Source: an uncultured Lachnospiraceae bacterium (lineage in GTDB: Bacteria; Bacillota; Clostridia; Lachnospirales; Lachnospiraceae). Taken from it: a stretch of DNA of 64,000 bases. The notes under the pieces were generated by a model. That model was not told where the DNA came from and did no database searches. It worked only from the letters and a program-made list of their open reading frames with translations. Of this stretch, positions 1 to 8,949 are shown one piece after another; the first letter of the stretch is position 1, and every line of letters starts with the position of its first letter. The DNA lies in assembly GCA_934292725.1 (NCBI GenBank), contig CAKQXY010000001.1:62001-126000 (forward strand), read 5' to 3'. A program made the translations under genes and the position numbers.

Positions 1-22
1 TCCTTCGGGGATGTGCTTTTTT
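1..22 (+). terminator. Right half of a rho-independent terminator cut by the window edge
   Basis: The window opens with CCTTCGGGGATGTGC followed by a T run. The same text forms the loop and right arm of the complete terminators near 10,870 and 11,300 (left arm AGCACA). The left arm must lie just outside the window, so a related transcription unit ends there. Confidence 0.6.
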
Positions 23-52
23 CGTTATAAAGGAAAAAACGAGAAATAAAAA

Positions 53-119
53 CTTCACAAACAGATAAAATTTGCATTGACACAAGCAATTTTGCAATGT
101 ATAATCAATTCAAACAGAG
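53..119 (+). promoter_or_regulatory. Promoter P1 of the CAAACAGA-bracketed family
   Basis: TTGACA at 77-82, a 17-bp spacer and TATAAT at 100-105 make a near-consensus sigma-A promoter. CTTCACAAACAGA (53-65) lies before the -35 and TCAAACAGAG (110-119) after the -10, as a direct repeat. The same layout recurs at 1,069, 10,937 and 12,232, which suggests a shared repressor, probably XRE type. It would drive the HTH gene at 216. Confidence 0.75.
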
Positions 120-215
120 AAAAGCAGGATTCACACACACAAATCATTCGACTTCAAATGCTTTTTATCAAGCCAACAAAAGGTAAACATAAATAGAAAG
201 GGGAAATCCAGAAGG

Positions 216-497
216 ATGAACGAGAATAATAATACCAGCGCAGAGAATACAAACTCAGATTTTAAATACAAGCGTATTCTACTGTTATATACAAGATTGC
301 TGTCAGGCGAAACGATTAATAAAACAAAAATAGCTGCTGAATTTCATGTTTCAGAGCGCTCAATTCAACGTGACCTTAATGATTTACGTACCTTTTTTGA
401 TGAACAGACGGCAGATGGAAAAAATTCATGCCAGTTAGTTTACAACAGAAAGAAGCAAGTATATTTCTTAAGATCAGAAAAAGCAATCCGTCATTAA
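216..497 (+). CDS. Stand-alone helix-turn-helix protein, DeoR/WYL-regulator type
   Basis: A 93-residue protein. Residues about 18-65 form a winged HTH of the kind at the N-terminus of DeoR/WYL regulators: a helix containing RILLLYTRLLSG, then INKTKIAAEFHVSERSIQRD as the recognition unit. After it comes YNRKKQVYFL, the usual wing strand, but the WYL sensing domain is missing. A full WYL regulator has about 300 residues, so this is either a truncated relic or a free-standing DNA-binding adaptor. The ribosome site (GAAAGGGGAAATCC) and promoter P1 look intact, so it is probably expressed. It may regulate the operons downstream. Confidence 0.65.
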   Translation: MNENNNTSAENTNSDFKYKRILLLYTRLLSGETINKTKIAAEFHVSERSIQRDLNDLRTFFDEQTADGKNSCQLVYNRKKQVYFLRSEKAIRH

Positions 498-563
498 TCA
501 ACTAATTTCAGATGATTCTTTTTAACTTTTAAATGTATTAAATCTATATAAAAATATATCTAT

Positions 564-601
564 AAATATCCGCCACATCTTCCTAGATATGGCGGATATT
601 T
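564..601 (+). terminator. Hairpin terminator after the HTH gene
   Basis: AAATATCCGCCA (564-575) pairs perfectly with TGGCGGATATTT (590-601) across a 14-nt loop. The T-tract is AT-rich rather than a pure U run. It ends the unit that starts at P1. Confidence 0.55.
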
Positions 602-747
602 ATTATAAAACGTCTATACACATCAGTTTGATTTGGATACTTCTATTATGCATACAAAGATGCGGAGACAAATTGCAAGTCGATCAAGTCCGATATGTTA
701 TCCTTTGCCCATATTCAAGAACATTCTTTGAAAGGAAGTGATGGAAT

Positions 748-891
748 ATGGAGCACCCTATGATTCAGGAAAGGAAATACATATTTTATGACGGCAGCAC
801 AATCTATGCGATCTATTATAAAAGCACAAAAACAATATACTACAATCTTAACTTTAAAGGTACAACACGTATCATTGCTTTTAAACCATAG
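748..891 (+). CDS. Possible small protein of 47 residues
   Basis: An ATG lies 9 nt after AAGGAAG and opens 47 codons to TAG. The product is rich in aromatic and beta-branched residues (IFYDGSTIYAIYYKSTKTIY, then YNLNFKGTT) and looks like a folded beta protein, not a random frame. I recognise no family. Its end meets the relic of an XRE gene on the other strand. No promoter is obvious; the upstream 660-747 resembles decayed sequence at 11,936-12,120. It could be a surviving fragment of a longer gene. Confidence 0.35.
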   Translation: MEHPMIQERKYIFYDGSTIYAIYYKSTKTIYYNLNFKGTTRIIAFKP

Positions 892-892
892 C

Positions 893-1010
893 AGACATCG
901 GTTCGTTTTGCAATACCGGATTAAGAGATGCCAAGAATTTTTCCCAAATTCGTTTGTGTTTTTTGCATGTTTTACGTAATTTTTTAAATCTTACATATAT
1001 TTCTTTCACA
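893..1010 (-). pseudogene. 5' remnant of a second XRE-family regulator gene
   Basis: Read on the minus strand from GTG at about 1,010, it encodes VKEIYVRFKKLRKTCKK, which matches MREINIRFKELRKTCKK at the start of the intact regulator at 11,339-11,818. After that the reading frame shifts, although the DNA still aligns (shared TTCTTGGCAT and TTGCAAA segments). The rest of the gene is gone. Its promoter and the divergent P2 promoter survive, so this is the dead copy of a duplicated regulatory unit. Confidence 0.7.
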
Positions 1011-1030
1011 ATATTACCTTCATTCATGTA

Positions 1031-1133
1031 CAGAATAGCACAGAAAGAAAATATTGTAAAGAAAAAGGCTTCACAAACAGAAAAATGTTGTTGACATTAC
1101 TATGGAAGTGAGTTACTATAAACTCAAACAGAG
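1031..1133. promoter_or_regulatory. Divergent control region with promoter P2
   Basis: Plus strand: TTGACA 1,091-1,096, 17 bp, TACTAT 1,114-1,119, bracketed by CTTCACAAACAGA (1,069-1,081) and TCAAACAGAG (1,124-1,133). Minus strand: TTTACA, 17 bp, TATTCT facing the dead XRE gene. The same divergent layout stands beside the intact XRE gene at 11.83-11.93 kb. P2 probably drives the Hsp70-like genes from 1,292. Downstream, 1,185-1,214 can form a 10-bp hairpin (ATTATTGAAT/ATTCAATAAT); nothing else is seen before 1,292. Confidence 0.65.
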
Positions 1134-1291
1134 AAAGGAGCAAGAGAAGATCTAGCGGATGAAAAACAATCTATACGAGGTAAAATTATTGAATAAAATT
1201 AGATTCAATAATTAAAAAGCCTAGATTTATTGCAAACAAATAAGTATATAAAAATGTGAAAAAACAGAAATACATAAAAGGGTGATTTATA

Positions 1292-3337
1292 ATGGCGATA
1301 GAAAGAATAATTGGTATTGATTTTGGCACTAGTACATCGGTAATCCGAATTAAGCGTTATCAAAATGGAGTTCCTGTGGGGGATCCACTTGAAGTTAAAC
1401 AAATTACATTTGATATGGGAAGTAGTATGGTTCCCACTTTAGTCCAAAAACGTGACAATGGAGAAACTGTTTACTTTGGACATGATGCCAATATTCCTCA
1501 TAAGGGGACCAAAACCTTTTCAAACTTTAAAGTAGATCTGGAGAATCCAGATGAAAATATACGACATCAGGCGAAAGAGTTAACATCAGAATTTTTCGCT
1601 TATATGGCAAAAGTCTATAAGACTCAGAGCGAGGGCGGCCATTTGGGTGAAAGTACTGATATAGAGCACACAATTATCAGCTATCCGGTAAAATGGAGTG
1701 ATGAAACGAAGGCTTTTATGCGAGAAACTGCCAAAGCAGCAGGATTTCCTAATGTAGAAGGATTAGATGAGGCTCGCGCTGCAATTCAAGCTGTAACTGT
1801 TCAGAATGCCGGTATGTTAATCAAAAAAGGGTATTTTAAAAATGATACTCCAGTAACCATTCTTTTAATTGATATGGGCGCAGGAACAACCGATTTGGTT
1901 CTTTGCCGCCATATACCTGGAACGACACCTAAAACAGAGATCCTGTGTACGTGGCCACAAAGTGGAAATACTCTGTTTGGTGGAAGTGAAGTAGACAAAA
2001 TACTTCGTACTATGATCGGCGATTGCTTACCTGAAGATAGTGTCGATATGATTTTAAGAAAATTAAATACTGAAAAATTCAAAACATGGAAGGAAAGAAA
2101 CATTTCACCTGCTTTAAGAAAAAAGGAATCCGTAGAAGAGTTTTCTGCATTAGATGAGATAACTGATCTTTTAGGAGTTGATGTTTCTTATTCTGTTAAC
2201 CGCAAAAATTTCGAAACGGCTGCAACAGAGTATTTGCAAGAATTTCCGAAACTCATTAATGATTGCCTAAAGAATGGAAACCTTACAGGCAATGATGTCG
2301 ATCTAGTGATTCTAACTGGTGGTCACAGTCAGTGGTATTTTGTTCAGGAAATGCTTCAAGGAAAAATGAATCAGTTTGGTGATATTACACTTGCCAAAAT
2401 TCAAAAGGATAATGATCGCGTTATTCCGATTTCCTTGCCTCAGGAGACCGTTGCTCTAGGACTAGTTTATGGAAGACTTGTTCCATCAGCAAATCAGTTA
2501 AAGGTTAACCCGCAAATTTCACAAAAAGATCAAGCAACAGTTGAGAATTTAAATAGAAGTAATGTATATACTGACAAACATACAAATGCGCAATATAACT
2601 GCAACGATAATATCAAAATATATGATTCAAAAGTACAGCAATATATCTTAGCTGCAAAGCAGGGGAATGTTGATGCTCAATATAATCTAGGTGAATGCTA
2701 TTATTTCGGAAAAGGTACAAAAAAGGACATCGAAAAGGCAATCGAATGGTATACAGCAGCTGCAAACCACGGTCATTCAGAAGCACAGTTCCGTTTAGGC
2801 GAATGCTATAACAGTGGAACAGGAGTGAGCGTTAATGTAAATGAAGCAATTAGATGGTATAAAATGGCAGCTGAACAAGGACACGCAGAAAGTCAATATA
2901 ATCTGGGGAACTGTTACTATTATGGTATTGGAATCGGTATCGAAAAAAATGATGATGAAGCTGAGAAGTGGTATAAAATGGCAGCTGATCGCGGCCATCT
3001 AAAAGCACAAGATCAATTAAAAAATGCATTTGCTTATATTACAATAAAGCGATATGCCAGATATGTTGGTGTCGCTATGATTGATATATTTGAACTTGAT
3101 GGTCAAAAATATTATTTAAGTAACTTTGATTTCAAAACTAATAAAATGCGTATTACACCAGGCCTACATAAATTTAGGTTTGGAATTAAAACTTTCCTTA
3201 CTGCCAATGATAATTTAGATAAATGCCCTTATCAAAATTTGTCTATTGCTAATGGAGATGAAGTAGAAGTCTTTTTTAAAGCGGGTAAAATAAAGATTTT
3301 TCTCAACAAAAAAATTATCTTAGAGAAGATCCTTTGA
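1292..3337 (+). CDS. Hsp70/actin-fold ATPase with C-terminal Sel1 repeats
   Basis: A 681-residue protein. Residues 1-400 are an Hsp70-like ATPase: phosphate-1 motif GIDFGTSTS (8-16), phosphate-2 LLIDMGAGTTDL (about 190-201), adenosine motif LTGGHSQW (about 341). The chaperone substrate domain is absent. After a linker, residues about 449-580 hold Sel1 repeats (YNLGECYYFGKGTKKD, then FRLGECYNSGTG and YNLGNCYYYG), a protein-binding solenoid. The last 100 residues are predicted beta-rich and unknown. It should be cytosolic, with no signal peptide. The ribosome site AAGGGTG precedes ATG. It is closely paralogous to the next gene, and a stretch of about 280 bp is almost identical in DNA. The catalytic motifs look intact, so ATP-driven switching of a client-binding arm is likely. 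Confidence 0.8.
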   Translation: MAIERIIGIDFGTSTSVIRIKRYQNGVPVGDPLEVKQITFDMGSSMVPTLVQKRDNGETVYFGHDANIPHKGTKTFSNFKVDLENPDENIRHQAKELTSEFFAYMAKVYKTQSEGGHLGESTDIEHTIISYPVKWSDETKAFMRETAKAAGFPNVEGLDEARAAIQAVTVQNAGMLIKKGYFKNDTPVTILLIDMGAGTTDLVLCRHIPGTTPKTEILCTWPQSGNTLFGGSEVDKILRTMIGDCLPEDSVDMILRKLNTEKFKTWKERNISPALRKKESVEEFSALDEITDLLGVDVSYSVNRKNFETAATEYLQEFPKLINDCLKNGNLTGNDVDLVILTGGHSQWYFVQEMLQGKMNQFGDITLAKIQKDNDRVIPISLPQETVALGLVYGRLVPSANQLKVNPQISQKDQATVENLNRSNVYTDKHTNAQYNCNDNIKIYDSKVQQYILAAKQGNVDAQYNLGECYYFGKGTKKDIEKAIEWYTAAANHGHSEAQFRLGECYNSGTGVSVNVNEAIRWYKMAAEQGHAESQYNLGNCYYYGIGIGIEKNDDEAEKWYKMAADRGHLKAQDQLKNAFAYITIKRYARYVGVAMIDIFELDGQKYYLSNFDFKTNKMRITPGLHKFRFGIKTFLTANDNLDKCPYQNLSIANGDEVEVFFKAGKIKIFLNKKIILEKIL

Positions 3338-3410
3338 CTAATAAAAAGTATAACGCCAGATGCTTTTTATTAGATAAATAGCATCTTAATTACAAAGGAG
3401 ATCTTTCGAC

Positions 3411-3511
3411 TAAACAGGCAGTCGAACAATTGAGGAAAGTCGTATTTTGCTCTATATTTGGCATGGGGATTCGCATTCTCCATTCAGGGAAAGAGCTTTC
3501 AACTAAAATAT
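3411..3511 (+). pseudogene. Fragment of a HerA-type ATPase gene
   Basis: About 100 bp aligns with 6,190-6,290 of the ATPase gene at 5,800. It translates as QAVEQLRKVV...FGMGIRILHSGKELST against QAVEQLREVA...PGMGLRILHSGKDLST there, and then ends in a stop. No start or flanking gene remains. It shows that an ATPase gene once stood, or recombined, between the two Hsp70-like genes. Confidence 0.8.
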
Positions 3512-3529
3512 AAAGGGAGATGATTTACA

Positions 3530-5761
3530 ATGGGAGTAGAACGAATAATTGGTATCGATTTTGGTACCAGTACATCAGTAATACGAGTTAAACGTTATAA
3601 GGATAGCCAGCCAGTAGGGGATCCACTTGAAGTCAAACAAATTACTTTTGATTTGGGAAGTACGATGGTTCCAACATTGGTTCAAAAAAGACGTAACAAC
3701 GGAGAAACTGTTTATTTTGGATATGATGCCAATGTTCCTCATAAGGATACAAACACCTTTTCTAATTTTAAGATAGATTTGGAGAATCCAGATCCAGAAA
3801 TTCGCCAACAGGCAAAAGAATTGACATCAGAATTTTTTGCTTATATGGCAAAAATTTATAAAGCTCAGAGTGATGGTGGTCATCTGGGGGAAAGCTCCGA
3901 CCAAGAGCATACAATCATCAGTTACCCGGTAAAATGGAGTGATGAAACGAAGGCTTTTATGTGTGAGACTGCCAAAGCAGCAGGATTTCCTAATGTAGAA
4001 GGATTAGATGAGGCTCGCGCTGCAATTCAAGCTGTAACTGTTCAGAATGCCGGTATGTTAATCAAAAAAGGGTATTTTAAAAATGATACTCCAGTAACCA
4101 TTCTTTTAATTGATATGGGCGCAGGAACAACCGATTTGGTTCTTTGCCGCCATATACCTGGAACAACACCTAAAACAGAGATCCTGTGTACGTGGCCACA
4201 AAGCGGAAACGTATTATTTGGCGGAAGTGAAGTTGATAAAATACTTCGTAAAATAATTTATGATTGTCTTCCCGCAGATAGTGCAAATCCGATTTTAAAA
4301 AGGTTAACTGAGTCAACATTTAAAACATGGAAGGAACGATTCGTTTCACCTGCATTGAGTCGAAATGAATCAGTAGAAGAATTTTCGGAATTAGATGCTT
4401 CGACTGATATGTTAGAAATTGAAACATCTTACTGTATTAACCGTGAGAGCTTTGAAACTGCTGCAACAAAGTATTTGCAAGAATTCCCGAAACTTGTCAA
4501 TGATTGTCTAAGGAATGGAAACCTTACAGGTAATGATGTCGATCTAGTAATTCTAACTGGTGGTCATAGTCAGTGGTATTTTGTTCAGGAAATGCTTCAG
4601 GGGAAAATGAATCAGTTTGGTACTATTACACTTGATAAGATACAGAAGGATACCGATCGAATTATTCCGATTACATTACCGCAAGAGACAGTTGCGCTGG
4701 GATTGGTATATGGAAAGATGGTTCCTAGATTTGAAAATGTGTCTACTAAGCAAAGTAGTATATCAAGTACATCAACCAAGAAAAATGAAATAAATAATGT
4801 ATCGAAAGTAATGTCACAAGAACTGACAGTTAATTCATTAAAAGAAAGAACTCACGGAGCGGCTGTTTTTGCAGCAGACGGTTTAACTATCGGATTAAGA
4901 AGTGACGGAACTGTAGTTGCTACTGGTAAGAATGAATATGGTCAATGTAATGTAAGCGATTGGCATGACATCATCGCAGTTTCATCGTCAGGTACACATA
5001 CAGTTGGATTAAAAAGCGATGGAACTGTAGTTGCTGCTGGTGATAATTCCAGGGTGATGACTGAAGAAAAAGGTTTTTTTATTAAAAGACGGATGTCCAG
5101 AAGAATAGAAACTGGTGCATGTAACGTAGCTAACTGGCATGACATTATTGCTATTACAACTAGCCCAGATGCGACATATGGTTTGACGAAAAACGGTGCA
5201 ATAGTAGCAACAGATAATAAATATAGTAGCGTAAGTGGCTGGAATGATGTTATTGCTATTACTTGGAGAGACGATAATTTATTTGGACTCAGAAAAAACG
5301 GAACACTGGTAGCAGCTAGGCAGATAGAGTTACAAAAAAAATGGAATAACCTTATTGCTATTTCAAACAATGTCGGGCATGTATTTGGACTCAAAAAGGA
5401 CGGAACTATAATAATATCGTCAGATCGTCTTGGACTTGATGAAGGACTTCTTAAGAATGGGATGGGAATATTACCAGAAGTGCGTAAATTACATAACATT
5501 ATTGCCATTTCAAGCAGTGGCAACTACCTTGATAAAGAAGAAAAACTAGTTTGTGTCAAAGAGGATGGATCAGTGATTTCACTAGAACAAGGCGGCAAAT
5601 ATATTGGCAATTACCATATCACAAAATTAGATTTCCAGAATGTCATTATGGTTTCGAATAGTTGGAGACACACTGTAGGCTTAAAAGCGGACGGAACTGT
5701 AGTTACTACTGGAGACAATTCTTATGGTCAATGTAACGTCCAATTCTGGGAATTGTTCTAA
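3530..5761 (+). CDS. Hsp70/actin-fold ATPase with C-terminal RCC1-like repeats
   Basis: A 743-residue paralogue of the 1,292 product. Residues 1-400 keep GIDFGTSTS, LLIDMGAGTTDL and LTGGHSQW, so the ATPase should be active. From residue about 443 to the end it carries RCC1-type repeats built on the unit HTVGLKSDGTVVA.G.N..GQCNV..W.DI, predicted to close into a beta-propeller. The same repeat forms the exported protein at 25,283. The ATG follows GGGAGATGATTTACA. The join at about residue 400 marks where the ATPase was coupled to interchangeable binding domains (Sel1 in the neighbour, RCC1 here). The middle repeats are the most divergent. Confidence 0.82.
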   Translation: MGVERIIGIDFGTSTSVIRVKRYKDSQPVGDPLEVKQITFDLGSTMVPTLVQKRRNNGETVYFGYDANVPHKDTNTFSNFKIDLENPDPEIRQQAKELTSEFFAYMAKIYKAQSDGGHLGESSDQEHTIISYPVKWSDETKAFMCETAKAAGFPNVEGLDEARAAIQAVTVQNAGMLIKKGYFKNDTPVTILLIDMGAGTTDLVLCRHIPGTTPKTEILCTWPQSGNVLFGGSEVDKILRKIIYDCLPADSANPILKRLTESTFKTWKERFVSPALSRNESVEEFSELDASTDMLEIETSYCINRESFETAATKYLQEFPKLVNDCLRNGNLTGNDVDLVILTGGHSQWYFVQEMLQGKMNQFGTITLDKIQKDTDRIIPITLPQETVALGLVYGKMVPRFENVSTKQSSISSTSTKKNEINNVSKVMSQELTVNSLKERTHGAAVFAADGLTIGLRSDGTVVATGKNEYGQCNVSDWHDIIAVSSSGTHTVGLKSDGTVVAAGDNSRVMTEEKGFFIKRRMSRRIETGACNVANWHDIIAITTSPDATYGLTKNGAIVATDNKYSSVSGWNDVIAITWRDDNLFGLRKNGTLVAARQIELQKKWNNLIAISNNVGHVFGLKKDGTIIISSDRLGLDEGLLKNGMGILPEVRKLHNIIAISSSGNYLDKEEKLVCVKEDGSVISLEQGGKYIGNYHITKLDFQNVIMVSNSWRHTVGLKADGTVVTTGDNSYGQCNVQFWELF

Positions 5762-5799
5762 TATTCTAACATTCCTATAATAAAAAGGAGAGCTGCCCT

Positions 5800-8508
5800 A
5801 TGATGAAAGATTATTTTAAGAAACTAAATCTGGATGCTCAGAAAATCCCATTGGATATTTCGATCCCAGATGATTTCTATCAGACGTTGCTAGAGGAACT
5901 ACTAGAACGTGATTACCTCTCTAACGCATCTGATATGAAATTTATAAATCTGTATGCCAGCACAAAAGATTATACCAAGAAAAAACGTCCTCCGATTCAC
6001 TGGCTTCAGATCACGAGACTGCCAATACATCCGAACGAAAAGGAGAGTTATGATCTCCTTTCACGTTGGCAGGGTGTATTAACAAGCTTACATGCCTGGG
6101 GATATCGTTTATACTTCCTGCTTCTGCGCTATGATGGGCAGACTAAGCTGTTTCTTGGAACAGCAACAGCCACTCAGTCTATTTCTGCTGAACAGGCAGT
6201 CGAACAGCTTAGAGAAGTTGCGTTTGGCTCTATGCCTGGCATGGGGCTTCGCATTCTCCACTCTGGAAAAGATCTTTCTACTGGAAAAATCTGTAATGAT
6301 GTATTAGAAGAAATAAATGATCCATTGAGTGAAATGAATGCGATAGGTGCTGTGACTGGAATTCCTTCATTTCGCAATTCCAACGGTGGCGAAAATCAAA
6401 GCAGTTTGCTTCAGACACTGGATCAGCTTGCTTTTGGTATTCGGGATTCTCAGGGCTTTGAGCAGGATTATGCTATGCTTGTTATCGCCGATCCTATCAG
6501 CGATGCAGAAGTGACAGATATTATTTCCAGGCATCGTCGCTTGGCCAGTCAGATTCATACAGCAGTAAAATTGACTGGTTCAGAGGGTCAAAGTAAGAGT
6601 GAATCTTATGATCCAATGACTGCCAAAAAAGCAGGAGTTAGCTTATTAGGAACAATCATTGGATCCATTGGCGGTGCTTTCGCAGGCAATCCTCAAGTTG
6701 GCGGTATAATCGGCGGTCAGATTGCCAACACACTTACATCGGATATTAGCAGACAGCAGACTGTTGGTGGTAGTAATAGCATCAATTATGAATATCTGGA
6801 TAAATTCGCAGAGTATGCAGAAGCATCAGTAGAGCACCACGTTCAACGACTGAATCTTGGTCGAAACTTTGGCTTCTGGAATACAGGTGTATACGTTATG
6901 GGCAAGATGCCTAGGGATGTTATCACTGTCACTGGTATGCTTCGTTCGATTTATTCAGGCGAAGAAACCTATTATGAGCCTATTCGAATTCATATGTTGC
7001 GTCCAGATTCAAATGCATTGCAAATTGTACGTGACTACTATGATTTTCCAATGATGCTGGATGCCAATGTTGTTACACCAAAAGATGGATTTACATACGA
7101 AAAGGATCAATGGCACCTGTTTGGCAAGCATTATCAATATCTCAGTACACCTATGAATACCAGAGAGTTAAGCCTTGCCACATCGCTTCCACGACGTGAT
7201 GTTCCGGGTCTTCGCTTTGTTAAGACGGCTGTTCGTTTTGCGAATAATCCAGCAAACGTCAGTGAAAACAAAATCACGATTGGAAACATTGTAGATGCCG
7301 GTATTACACAGTGCACAACTTATGACATTGATGTAAATGCATTAGTTCGCCATGCTCTGGTGGCAGGAAGTACCGGAAGCGGAAAATCAACCACTTGTAA
7401 GCGAATTCTTCGGGAAATTCTTATGCCATCCTCAGGTATAAAGAGAAACATTCCTGTAATGATTATCGAACCAGCAAAGGATGATTATGTCCGTTGGGCT
7501 TTGAAAATGAATAAAATTTTGCCACCAGAAAAGCAATTTAAAATTTATATGCCAGGGGTAAAAGTCTTTGAAGGTCAGCCAATCGAACAGCTTGCCATCA
7601 ATCCATTTGAACCGGCTCACGCTCCAGGAGCACAGGTAGATATTCTACAACATTGTGAAACGTTTGCTACACTATTAAATGCGTGTCTTCCATCTGAAGA
7701 AGTCATTCCGATTCTGATCGAAGAAACTGTATTTAAGACGATTGAAGATTGGTGTAAATATAATGGCATTGTATTTGATGATGGTCTTGTAAATCCATTA
7801 CGAAATTATCCAACTATGGATATTCTGTCTGGAAAGGCAAAGGAAGTGATTCGAAAAAAGAGCTACGAGGAGAAGGTTAAGGCAAATTTTGAGGAAGTAC
7901 TGGAGACTCGTTTTAAATATTTACGCCGTGGAATGCGTGGTAAGATTTTAGATGTGGATCATTCGGTTGATTATGACGATCTATTTAATCATAATGTTGT
8001 TATCAATATCAGCCGTTTGTCTGGCACCAAGGATAAATCATTAATAATGTCGCTATTGTTGCAGGCACTGTATGAGTATTGTTCTTCCTGTTATTCCTAT
8101 GACACTGATTATCGAGCGAAGGCACAAGCAAACCAGTTACTGCATTTGACATTGGTGGAAGAGGCCCACAATGTTTTATTAAAGCCTAGAGAAGCACAAT
8201 CCAGTGGAAGTCCAGAGCGTGCAGCTGCTGATCTATTTGGAAATATGCTTTCCGAAGTTCGTGGTTATGGGCAAGGATTTATGATTGTTGATCAGGTACC
8301 GACTCGTTTGATTGACGATGCGACTAAGAATACCAATTATAAGATTGTTCATCGAATGACAGCACCAGATGATCAAGAAGTCATGGCATCTTGTATGGCA
8401 TTCCGTGAAGATCAAAAATACATTATTCCAGCATTGGAAAAAGGCAATGCAATTATTTGCGGCGATGAAGATGACGCCGCTGCATGGGTTAAGGTCCCAT
8501 TATCATAA
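5800..8508 (+). CDS. HerA/VirB4-type AAA+ ATPase (DUF87-like)
   Basis: A 902-residue protein. The C-terminal motor has Walker A VAGSTGSGKSTT (about residue 522), an IIEPAKDDY strand (about 557) and Walker B LTLVEEAHNVLL (about 784), then an SEVRGYGQGFMIVDQVP segment typical of HerA/VirB4 hexameric pumps. The first 500 residues are family-specific. Residues about 270-320 are Gly-rich and hydrophobic (LLGTIIGSIGGAFAG, IIGGQIANTL) and could insert in or contact a membrane. It follows the Hsp70-like genes with a 38-bp gap and strong AAGGAG site, so it is probably cotranscribed. Known relatives move DNA or protein; the substrate here is unknown. Confidence 0.8.
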   Translation: MMKDYFKKLNLDAQKIPLDISIPDDFYQTLLEELLERDYLSNASDMKFINLYASTKDYTKKKRPPIHWLQITRLPIHPNEKESYDLLSRWQGVLTSLHAWGYRLYFLLLRYDGQTKLFLGTATATQSISAEQAVEQLREVAFGSMPGMGLRILHSGKDLSTGKICNDVLEEINDPLSEMNAIGAVTGIPSFRNSNGGENQSSLLQTLDQLAFGIRDSQGFEQDYAMLVIADPISDAEVTDIISRHRRLASQIHTAVKLTGSEGQSKSESYDPMTAKKAGVSLLGTIIGSIGGAFAGNPQVGGIIGGQIANTLTSDISRQQTVGGSNSINYEYLDKFAEYAEASVEHHVQRLNLGRNFGFWNTGVYVMGKMPRDVITVTGMLRSIYSGEETYYEPIRIHMLRPDSNALQIVRDYYDFPMMLDANVVTPKDGFTYEKDQWHLFGKHYQYLSTPMNTRELSLATSLPRRDVPGLRFVKTAVRFANNPANVSENKITIGNIVDAGITQCTTYDIDVNALVRHALVAGSTGSGKSTTCKRILREILMPSSGIKRNIPVMIIEPAKDDYVRWALKMNKILPPEKQFKIYMPGVKVFEGQPIEQLAINPFEPAHAPGAQVDILQHCETFATLLNACLPSEEVIPILIEETVFKTIEDWCKYNGIVFDDGLVNPLRNYPTMDILSGKAKEVIRKKSYEEKVKANFEEVLETRFKYLRRGMRGKILDVDHSVDYDDLFNHNVVINISRLSGTKDKSLIMSLLLQALYEYCSSCYSYDTDYRAKAQANQLLHLTLVEEAHNVLLKPREAQSSGSPERAAADLFGNMLSEVRGYGQGFMIVDQVPTRLIDDATKNTNYKIVHRMTAPDDQEVMASCMAFREDQKYIIPALEKGNAIICGDEDDAAAWVKVPLS

Positions 8509-8527
8509 AAATTAGAAGGAGAAAACT

Positions 8528-8896
8528 ATGGGTATATTAGAAGGACTTAATGAAGTAGTTGAAATGGCAGAAGCGATTGAGAATATCGAAAACAATGAGC
8601 AGCTTTTTGGTCAGATGAATGAATTGCAGGATAAATTGAATGATGCAATAGAAACAAACAATACAGAAAAGGCAAATTTTTTTAGAGGAGAACTCGCTCG
8701 AATTGGTGAACAGCTGGCTGGTAGTGTTGGCGAGTCAAATGGTGAAATTTCTTTCGGCAGTGGTCATTCACCTGAGTATTATTATGAAAAGGCTGGAAAG
8801 GAAAAAGCACAGCATGGAGAGTCACCTCTGTATAAATCCTATATTAAGCAGGCAGGAGAAGCGGAAGCAGCTAAAGTAATGGAAAAGCATCACTAA
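8528..8896 (+). CDS. Small acidic helical protein, unknown
   Basis: A 122-residue protein, 19 bp after the ATPase gene with AGAAGGAG before ATG. Residues 1-65 are predicted as continuous acidic amphipathic helices (EVVEMAEAIENIENNEQLFG, then MNELQDKLNDAIE), so a coiled coil is likely. A short Gly-rich linker leads to a second helical tail ending in MEKHH. There is no signal peptide. Between a pump-type ATPase and a cysteine peptidase, it could be an adaptor or targeting subunit. I recognise no family. Confidence 0.6.
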   Translation: MGILEGLNEVVEMAEAIENIENNEQLFGQMNELQDKLNDAIETNNTEKANFFRGELARIGEQLAGSVGESNGEISFGSGHSPEYYYEKAGKEKAQHGESPLYKSYIKQAGEAEAAKVMEKHH

Positions 8897-8949
8897 ATCT
8901 CATAAACTAAGCTGACATATTAAGCATGGATCACAGAAAGGAATTTTAT

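Noticed and set aside
1159..1215. 18-codon leader peptide before the first Hsp70-like gene
   Set aside because: The ATG has no ribosome site at proper distance and the frame is mainly the hairpin sequence.
4942..5523. A 193-codon minus-strand frame in the RCC1 part
   Set aside because: Repeat DNA with biased codons leaves the opposite frame open; there is no start signal and the product looks like reversed repeats.
5800..8508. Type VII secretion ATPase (EccC/YukB)
   Set aside because: It has one motor domain with IIEPAK and VEEAH motifs of HerA/VirB4, not tandem FtsK-type domains, and no WXG100 protein is present.
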